A stretch of DNA of 6,431 bases from Acidobacteriota bacterium (lineage in GTDB: Bacteria; Acidobacteriota; Terriglobia; Terriglobales; Acidobacteriaceae): assembly GCA_021799405.1 (NCBI GenBank), contig JAJZAL010000277.1, positions 1 through 6,431 of the forward strand. Direction: 5' to 3'. The notes below the pieces were generated by a model. The model was not told the origin of the DNA and did not search any database. It was given only the letters and a program-made list of their open reading frames with translations. Made by a program: the position numbers and the translations under genes. Shown here in pieces: positions 1-5,108 of the stretch. Numbering within the stretch: position 1 is the first letter of the stretch; every line of letters begins with the position of its first letter.

Positions 1-63
1 TTGAAATCCCATAGACGGTAGATCACCGCGCCCGCCGCAAGCGCAGCGGCTCACTTCAAACGC

Positions 64-134
64 TCCTATCGAAACTGGCCAGCATCGCTGGACTGCAGAG
101 AACTCTTTCTGCCCCACGGCCAGTTCCGATAGGA
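64..134. repeat. Long imperfect inverted repeat with inner hairpins
   Basis: Arms 64-80 and 118-134 are reverse complements at 16 of 17 positions, separated by 37 bases. The single mismatch (72 against 126) is A-C on the plus strand but becomes a U-G wobble in a minus-strand RNA, so the minus-strand transcript can pair along the whole arm. The complementarity resumes outside a bulge as AAACG (58-62) against CGTTT (141-145). Inside the loop two smaller stems are possible: CCAGC/GCTGG (79-83/87-91, competing with the outer stem) and 95-101 with 106-112 (one wobble). There is no T-run on either side, so it is not a simple intrinsic terminator. It could be a structured leader, a protein-binding palindrome, or a remnant of a small palindromic mobile element. 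Confidence 0.7.
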
Positions 135-536
135 AGCTAACGTTTCACAGGACCTATCTGAATTGGCGTGCGTAAATCTCGGTGGATTAGTAATTTGGCC
201 CTATTGTCCAGACCTGAGCTCGTAGCTGCCGAAAGAGGGCCTTGCGAGCACTTTTACCCAGCGTCAAGGCAAATCGTGCGCACCAGGGTTAGAATGGGCT
301 CGCCTGCGCAGGAGAGAAACAAAGCTGAACGGAACAGAATGACGCACCGGTTGACGAATGTTCTGATGTGGAGAGGCGAGTTCCTCGTGAAGCAGCCCCC
401 TTTTTTTGCAACTGCAATGGTGGCGGAATCCGAAATGTGTACCGAGTATTGACCCATCTGCAGAATCTTCTCAACCGCGGCGCCTGGAAACGTCGAATGG
501 CGAAAGTTGTAGAGATATCCGAGCCGGCTTCGGGCG

Positions 537-543
537 AAGGGGG
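537..543 (+). promoter_or_regulatory. Ribosome binding site for the SBBP-repeat protein
   Basis: AAGGGGG lies four bases before the ATG at 548; its AAGG core is seven bases from that ATG. It sits directly in front of the methionine that begins a good signal peptide, which decides the start in favour of 548 (or the adjacent ATG at 551) over the upstream in-frame ATG at 368. Confidence 0.65.
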
Positions 544-547
544 ATAC

Positions 548-3500
548 ATGATGAGTCGCTTTTCGAGCGGGCGAGTCCTTTTGATCACGGTACTGATTGT
601 GATCATGCCGCTTTCTGTAGACGCGGCGAAGGTAACATCTCCGAGCCGCCCTATCTCATCGACTCAAACGGTGCGATTGGAGCACCGTTTCGCCAAAATG
701 CCCCTTGGATTTGAGGTCAATCGGGGACAGGGACCAGCGAACGCTGAATTTTTTACGCGGGAAGGCAGTTTCGGGCTTTACCTGACCCAGAAAGCAGCCG
801 TGCTGGCGATGTGCAAGCCCGACCAAGGAATTGCCGGACGTTCGGTTATGAGGTCGGCGGATCATTCAACACCGAGTGAAAACTGCGGAATCGTGCGGAT
901 GCAGGTCGAGAGTGGGCGCACTGGTGTTCATGCCGTCGGTGAAGATCGGTTGCCGGGCACCGTGAACTACTTCATCGGCGACAATCCAGCGCAATGGCGC
1001 ACCGGCATCCCCACATACACTCGGGTGCGCTATGATGACATTCTTCCCGGCATCAGCCTTGTATATAGCGGCAACCATCGCCAACTGGAGTACGACTTTA
1101 TCGTGTCTCCCGGCGCGAGTCCGAAAAGCATTCGGCTGCGGCTGGATGACGTCCGGCACGTAAAGCTCATGACGAATGGCGACCTCGAAGTGAGCACCTC
1201 AGTCGGCGTCCTCACCATGCGGAGGCCGACCATCTATCAGATCGAGAATGGTCGGCGCGTCCGGGTTACGGGAAGGTTTGCCGTCATGGCGAAGAATACG
1301 ATTGGCTTTCGGCTCGGCCATTACAACACCGCAAGGCCACTGATTATCGATCCTGTGCTGGTCTACTCCACGTTCCTGGGTGGCTTTGGATTCGACAAAG
1401 CCTATGCCATTGCCGTGGACATGAGCGGCGACACCTATATTGCCGGCACCACGACCTCTACCAATTTTCCTATCACCGCGGGAGCTTTTCAGTCTCAGAA
1501 CAATGGCGGAAGTCAAAGTGCCGTTGGATTTATCACGAAGATGAATGCTGAGGGGACGGCGCTCGTTTACTCCACATATTTTGGCGGCAGCGGAACCTCG
1601 ATGATTGGCGGAGACGCGATCCGCGCCATCGCCGTGGATAGTGCGGGCGATGCGTACGTCACCGGCACCACGGGGTCCACCGATTTCCCGGTCACGCAAG
1701 GCGCCTTTCAAGCCACGAACAAGGCTGCAGCCAACCAGTGCGTTACAGCCTTTGTCGCCAAGCTCAATCCAACGGGCACGGCCTTGGTCTACTCCACATA
1801 TTTGGGCGGTAGCGGCCTCGCCGCGGACTTTCCGTATAGCGGCGATGCAGGGTATGGCATCGCTGTAGATGCAGCGGGCAATGCATATGTCACCGGTCAA
1901 ACCTACTCCACAGACTTTCCTGTGACGGCAGGCGCGTTTCAGGCGGTGAACAATGCGGCGGCGAATGGACAAGCCAATGCCTTCATCACCAAGGTGAATC
2001 CGACCGGCACGGCTCTGGTCTATTCCACATACCTGGGTGGCAGCGGCATCAAGCAATCCTACGGGTTCCCACTCGACGCCGGTAAAAGCATCGCCGTGGA
2101 CTCCAGCGGTAGTGCGTATGTTGCCGGCCAGGCAGAGTCCGCAGACTTTCCTGTGACCACCGGAGCGTACCAAACAACTCAGCATGCCGTCGGTGCGTAT
2201 CCAGGAACCAACGCCTTTGTCGCCAAATTGAACCCCACCGGCACAGCGCTCGTCTACTCCACTTTTTTGGGTGGAAGCTCAGGGGGTTCTGCGAATGCGA
2301 TTGCGATCAATTCCAGCGGTAACGCATATGTTGCCGGACAAACCTATTCGACGGATTTCCCCGTAAGTGCAGGGGCATTCCAGACGACGAACCACTATAG
2401 TTTCACATCGAGCGGTTCTAACGCTTTCGTCGCGAAGCTCAATGCAACTGGATCGGCATTGGCTTATTCCACATACCTTGGCGGCAGCGGCGGGCTTGTT
2501 AACCTGACGCCCACGTTGAATCAGGCGGACGGAGATGAAGCGTCCGGCATTGCCATCGACAGCGCAGGTGATGCCTACGTCACTGGCAGCACGGCATCAT
2601 CAAATTTTCCGGTCACGCAGGGGGCATATCAGACCGTCAATAACGATCAAACGTCGCAAAGTATCGGCGGTTTTAACGCGTTCGTCACAGAGTTGAATCC
2701 CTCCGGAACAGCGTTGCTCTACTCCACCTACCTGGGCGGCAACGGATATAATCCGGCAGAATTTACTGGTGTCATCGTATTCGGGATGGGAGATCAGGCT
2801 GCTGCCCTGGCACTGGACGGTGCGGACAACGTGTATGTTGCCGGCAGCGCCAGTTCCTTCGGCTTTCCGGTCACAAGCGGCGCTTTCCAGATCGGGATTC
2901 CGTCCTTACAAAATGCGTTTGTAGCAAAGCTCTATCCGGCATCGACTTCCGCGGCCACGATTTTGCCCACGATCAACATTGCCCCTACGCCATCTCCCGC
3001 TACTTCGGCCCAGCCTGTTACGATCACGGTTACTGTGAGCGGTCCAACCGGCGGTGCAACGCCGACTGGCACGGTCAGAATGGGCATGCCTGGCTATGGC
3101 CCGGCCCAGTTGACGCTCAGCGGGGGCGTCGCTACCTTCAATGTCCCGGCCGGTACACTGCCGGCCTCTTACTGTTCATTGCCGCTTTCACCCAATTATG
3201 TGGCGGCCAACTACATCCCGGATGCAACCAGTTCTTCCGTGTACAAATTCGTTTCCGGCACCGCCCCGGATTATGTTGCCGATCCGTGTTTCACCGTCAC
3301 TCCTGCGGCGACTACGCTGACGCCATCGCAGGCAGCATCCCAGTCTCTCTCGGTGAAAGTTGCGGGAGGCAGTTATTCCGGCCTACCCCTACCGACCGGA
3401 ACCGTCACCCTATCCACAGGCAGCTACACGTCGGCGCCGGCCACGCTGACAAACAACAGCGCTTCCTTCACCATCCCCGCCGGCACCCTTTCCAGTGGAT

Positions 3501-4135
3501 TCAACACCTTGAATCTCAGTTATTCCGGCGATGGCAATTATGTCGCTATGACGAATGCTGGCAGCGCGCTAGTGAATGTCACTTCCGGGCCCAGCCCGGG
3601 ATTTACTATCGCCGGTACAAATGTGAAGCTCCAACCCGGCGCCACCACAGGAAATACGTCCACCATCAGCGTTGCTCCCGCAGGTGGCTTTACCGGCAGT
3701 GTCTCGCTCAGCGCCACTATCTCATCGGAGCCAAGCGGTGCCGTAAACGCTCCCACGCTAAGCTTTGGCTCAACAAGCCCGGTGAAGATCACCGGTACCA
3801 GCAGTGGAACAGCCACACTGACGATCTCCACCACGGCCGGGGGCGGTTGCGAAACCGCGAGTAGCAGCAAACCATTCCTGCCGTGGCAGGTTCCTGGAGG
3901 AGCCGCTTTCGCGATGGTTGTCTTCATCGCGCTGCCCCGGCGACGCTGGAACCGATGGTTCGCGCTCGTACTACTCTTCGTCTGTACCGCTGGTGGCATC
4001 ACGGCGTGTGGATCTGGCAGCAGCAAACCCTGTACGGTGAACCCGCCTACGACCGCTGGAACCTACGTCATCAGTGTCACCGGCACTTCGGGCTCCACTA
4101 CCTCTATTGGCTCGATTACTATCACGGTGCAGTGA
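548..4135 (+). CDS. Large secreted SBBP-repeat beta-propeller protein with C-terminal Ig-like domains
   Basis: A protein of 1195 residues, probably exported and cell-surface or extracellular; its molecular role is unknown. Residues 1-26 form a signal peptide (basic start, hydrophobic core LLITVLIVIMPL, likely cut after VDA). Residues about 50-270 match the domain that precedes SBBP repeats (DUF7948 type), with the landmarks FEVNRGQ, NYFIGDNPAQW, YDDILPGISLVYSG and LIIDP. Residues 272 to about 798 hold seven SBBP repeats. Residues about 807-905 and 915-1012 are Ig-like (Big_3_5-type) domains with PTGTV and FxxPAGTL motifs. Residues about 1019-1195 form a third Ig-like domain interrupted by hydrophobic segments and a lipobox-like site. 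The start at 548 rests on the RBS and signal peptide; the upstream in-frame ATG at 368 would bury the signal 60 residues in. No catalytic motif is visible, so a structural, adhesive or ligand-binding role is only inference. It is probably monocistronic: the next gene on the right is a tRNA on the other strand. Confidence 0.9.
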   Translation: MMSRFSSGRVLLITVLIVIMPLSVDAAKVTSPSRPISSTQTVRLEHRFAKMPLGFEVNRGQGPANAEFFTREGSFGLYLTQKAAVLAMCKPDQGIAGRSVMRSADHSTPSENCGIVRMQVESGRTGVHAVGEDRLPGTVNYFIGDNPAQWRTGIPTYTRVRYDDILPGISLVYSGNHRQLEYDFIVSPGASPKSIRLRLDDVRHVKLMTNGDLEVSTSVGVLTMRRPTIYQIENGRRVRVTGRFAVMAKNTIGFRLGHYNTARPLIIDPVLVYSTFLGGFGFDKAYAIAVDMSGDTYIAGTTTSTNFPITAGAFQSQNNGGSQSAVGFITKMNAEGTALVYSTYFGGSGTSMIGGDAIRAIAVDSAGDAYVTGTTGSTDFPVTQGAFQATNKAAANQCVTAFVAKLNPTGTALVYSTYLGGSGLAADFPYSGDAGYGIAVDAAGNAYVTGQTYSTDFPVTAGAFQAVNNAAANGQANAFITKVNPTGTALVYSTYLGGSGIKQSYGFPLDAGKSIAVDSSGSAYVAGQAESADFPVTTGAYQTTQHAVGAYPGTNAFVAKLNPTGTALVYSTFLGGSSGGSANAIAINSSGNAYVAGQTYSTDFPVSAGAFQTTNHYSFTSSGSNAFVAKLNATGSALAYSTYLGGSGGLVNLTPTLNQADGDEASGIAIDSAGDAYVTGSTASSNFPVTQGAYQTVNNDQTSQSIGGFNAFVTELNPSGTALLYSTYLGGNGYNPAEFTGVIVFGMGDQAAALALDGADNVYVAGSASSFGFPVTSGAFQIGIPSLQNAFVAKLYPASTSAATILPTINIAPTPSPATSAQPVTITVTVSGPTGGATPTGTVRMGMPGYGPAQLTLSGGVATFNVPAGTLPASYCSLPLSPNYVAANYIPDATSSSVYKFVSGTAPDYVADPCFTVTPAATTLTPSQAASQSLSVKVAGGSYSGLPLPTGTVTLSTGSYTSAPATLTNNSASFTIPAGTLSSGFNTLNLSYSGDGNYVAMTNAGSALVNVTSGPSPGFTIAGTNVKLQPGATTGNTSTISVAPAGGFTGSVSLSATISSEPSGAVNAPTLSFGSTSPVKITGTSSGTATLTISTTAGGGCETASSSKPFLPWQVPGGAAFAMVVFIALPRRRWNRWFALVLLFVCTAGGITACGSGSSKPCTVNPPTTAGTYVISVTGTSGSTTSIGSITITVQ
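1361..2940 (+). repeat. Seven tandem SBBP repeats (predicted seven-bladed beta-propeller)
   Basis: Each unit begins with a [VAL]YST[FY][LF]GG motif, then has a [IL]A[VI][DN]-x3-[GD]-x-[AVT]Y[VI][AT]G core, an FP[VI][TS]-x2-GA[FY]Q stretch and an AF[IV][TA][KE][LMV][NY] end. The YST motifs start at bases 1361, 1565, 1787, 2018, 2252, 2462 and 2717 (residues 272, 340, 414, 491, 569, 639 and 724). Unit lengths are therefore 68 to 85 residues, with the variation in the loops after GGSG and after GAFQ. The seventh unit is the most divergent, with SSFGFPVT in place of STDFPVT. Seven units suit a closed seven-bladed propeller. That is inferred from repeat number; it is not shown by the sequence. Confidence 0.85.
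3893..4009 (+). other. Hydrophobic double segment with internal lipobox-like site
   Basis: This stretch encodes residues 1116-1154 inside the third Ig-like domain. It has a first hydrophobic segment (PGGAAFAMVVFIALP, 1116-1130), a basic cluster RRRWNR (1131-1136), a second hydrophobic segment (WFALVLLFVCTAGG) and then ITAC ending at Cys1154, followed by GSGSSK. The basic-hydrophobic-ITAC-G order has the shape of a lipoprotein signal peptide, but lies about 1130 residues from the N-terminus. The first segment followed by arginines also resembles C-terminal sorting tails. Cys1101 and Cys1162 flank the insert. From memory, comparable inserts recur in other Acidobacteriota Ig-like proteins. Processing or anchoring at this site is inference only. 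Confidence 0.65.
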
Positions 4136-4636
4136 TTCCAACTCGTGAGCTTTGCGTTGCCGGTTGAGTACAGTATCCGTCCGTGCCCGAGGTTCCAGCT
4201 GTTGGTGCACAACGCCTTCTCGGACACGAACCAACGAAAACCCCCAAGGTGACTCGCGGGATACATCTGCTTTGGATCGCACCAAAACATCGAGACAAGA
4301 TGCTTCAAAGCAACCCTTGAGACCAGATCACTACCGAAAAGTCGGCGAGTGTTCAGGAATCCGCGGGCTCCCGTTCTCGAATGATGATTCCAAGCCAAAC
4401 CGCGTTTCCAGAACTGCTGCTGCTGGAAAGCCTATGAGCCAGCCTCCCACAAGTCTTTGAAGGCCAGCGTCGGAGCCGCGACAATGGCGTTATGCTGCTG
4501 GGTTTTGCATCTCGAAGCAGGCGAATTTTGATGCCGGTGGGGGGAACCTTGGGTACACTTTGGGTACAGTTTGGGTACACTTTTCGCCCGAAAACACTGT
4601 ACCCGCTGTAAACCATAGATTCCGCTGGAGATATTT
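4136..4636. other. Non-coding region between the SBBP gene and tRNA-Leu
   Basis: Short open frames cross this region on both strands, but none has a recognisable product, and the longest minus-strand ones run through the tRNA gene and are artefacts. A seven-base inverted repeat (4405-4411 with 4423-4429, 11-base loop) lacks a T-run, so I do not call it the terminator of the large gene; no clear intrinsic terminator follows the stop at 4135. The right part holds the 11-bp repeat array. I find no copy of the tRNA 3' end here that would mark an intact integrated element, and no recognisable integrase. Confidence 0.5.
4551..4604. repeat. Three 11-bp direct repeats plus one inverted copy
   Basis: GGGTACACTTT (4551), GGGTACAGTTT (4562) and GGGTACACTTT (4573) follow each other with an exact 11-base period, differing at one base in the middle copy. 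A further copy in the opposite orientation, ACTGTACCC, lies at 4596-4604 and is the exact reverse complement of 4562-4570. Between the third copy and the inverted copy is a 14-base palindrome, TTTTCG-CC-CGAAAA (4581-4594). The array ends 32 bases from the CCA end of the tRNA gene. One repeat per helical turn suggests a protein-binding array, for example integrase arm sites or a regulator. That assignment is inference. Confidence 0.75.
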
Positions 4637-4724
4637 TGGTGCCGGGAGGGGGGGTCGAACCCCCACGGCCGCAAGGGCCGGCGGATTTTGAGTCCGCTGC
4701 GTCTGCCAGTTCCGCCATCCCGGC
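4637..4724 (-). tRNA. tRNA-Leu (anticodon CAA)
   Basis: Read on the minus strand, this is a complete class II tRNA. The acceptor stem GCCGGGA (4724-4718) pairs with TCCCGGC (4647-4641), discriminator A is at 4640, and an encoded CCA occupies 4639-4637. The D-arm contains the usual GCGGAACTGGCAGACGC. The anticodon stem GCGGA/TCCGC encloses the loop CTCAAAA, with anticodon CAA at 4690-4688, which decodes UUG. A long variable arm (GGCC-CTTGC-GGCC) is typical of tRNA-Leu. The T-arm is GGGGG-TTCGACC-CCCCC. It stands alone as far as the window shows. Open frames reading through it, giving the peptide MAELADAADSKS, are a common annotation artefact. Confidence 0.97.
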
Positions 4725-5108
4725 TTGGAAGGTGTAACAACCGCAATTGTACGGCTTTACGCTCTGGATTTGTACTCTCGTCAATCAGACGTAGGTGAGC
4801 CCGGCTCTCGGATTGTGACCGCCGTCCTTTCGTTGTAACAAGAACTCCCTCTCTGTCTCCCATCAAAGCAAACCACCGGAATCAGGGCTCACGCATGCCC
4901 TTGAGCTTCCGCTGCGCCTGGAGATGTCTGAAAACGAAAAAAGAATCGTTGCCATGCGTTCCCAGTTAAGAACGCTGCCAAAGGACTTTGTTTTGCAGGC
5001 TCAGGAGGTCGTCCCGCAGCAGGAATTACCCTCTTCGGAAACCTCTCCACAGGGGAGAAACCTGCGCAATTGTGTCTCGTCGGCGCCCGTGAATCCGAAT
5101 TGACTTTC
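4725..5108. other. Non-coding region between tRNA-Leu and the oxidoreductase gene
   Basis: Apart from the candidate tRNA promoter I see no supported gene. A six-base-pair stem (4956-4961 with 4970-4975, eight-base loop) is followed on the minus strand, after a 13-base gap, by T6-CG-T4 (4942-4931). It is the nearest thing to a terminator for the oxidoreductase gene, but the gap makes it weak. A second stem (5043-5048 with 5052-5057, loop ACA, one G-T pair) sits between two GAAACCT copies at 5038 and 5057. A plus-strand open frame of 59 codons at 4924-5103 has no usable ribosome binding site. Confidence 0.45.
4746..4784 (-). promoter_or_regulatory. Candidate promoter of tRNA-Leu
   Basis: On the minus strand TTGACG (4784-4779) makes a good -35 box. 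At 17-base spacing it faces CGTAAA (4761-4756), which matches the -10 consensus only at three positions. A better -10, TACAAT (4751-4746), is 27 bases from that -35 and has only a poor -35 at normal spacing; it would start transcription about 15 bases before the tRNA. The two alternatives cannot be separated by eye. Confidence 0.3.

Larger units (their letters stand above)
1..547. other. Upstream non-coding region
   Basis: I see no convincing complete gene here. Short open frames exist on both strands, including one from a GTG at 168, but none has a recognisable product or a good ribosome binding site. The left third is rich in secondary structure: a small hairpin with arms 34-38 and 46-50, and the long inverted repeat described separately. 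A C5T7 run at 396-407 is not preceded by a strong stem, so I do not call it a terminator. I could not identify a convincing -35/-10 pair for the downstream large gene; TTGAC-like boxes at 351 and 449 lack a matching -10 at the usual spacing. The reading frame of the large gene stays open back to an ATG at 368, but that extension has no export signal at its start. Confidence 0.6.

Noticed and set aside
391..412. C5T7 run as a terminator
   Set aside because: The nearest stem (377-380 with 384-387) is only four base pairs and is not adjacent to the T-run.
368..547. A 60-residue N-terminal extension of the large protein from the ATG at 368
   Set aside because: It would bury the signal peptide, has no good ribosome binding site, and its translation has no recognisable features. 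The ATG at 548 has an AAGGGGG site and is followed directly by the signal peptide.
1199..2185. A 328-codon open frame on the minus strand, opposite the SBBP repeats
   Set aside because: It is antisense to strongly supported repeats. Its apparent internal repetition (DRKIGR- and GAGNI-like motifs) is simply the mirror of the repeated DNA and codon pattern, and it has no recognisable domain.
3286..3864. A 192-codon plus-strand open frame in another frame inside the Ig-like region
   Set aside because: It is a shadow of the large gene: its translation is rich in His, Arg and Cys, has no domain, and lacks a start signal.
4353..4866. Minus-strand open frames of 143 and 144 codons across the tRNA region
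   Set aside because: They read through the tRNA-Leu gene, and the rest of their translations match nothing I recognise. I also considered an integrase remnant but saw no catalytic motif.
4931..4975. Possible intrinsic terminator for the oxidoreductase gene on the minus strand
   Set aside because: The stem is only six base pairs and 13 bases separate it from the T-run, which does not fit a classic intrinsic terminator.
4924..5103. A 59-codon plus-strand open frame (starts MSENEKRIVAMRS) ending five bases before the oxidoreductase stop
   Set aside because: The only purine-rich stretch (GGAG) touches the ATG with no spacing, the product is unrecognised, and a frame of this length can occur by chance. 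The frame is open upstream to 4819 without another ATG. Conservation in relatives would revive it.
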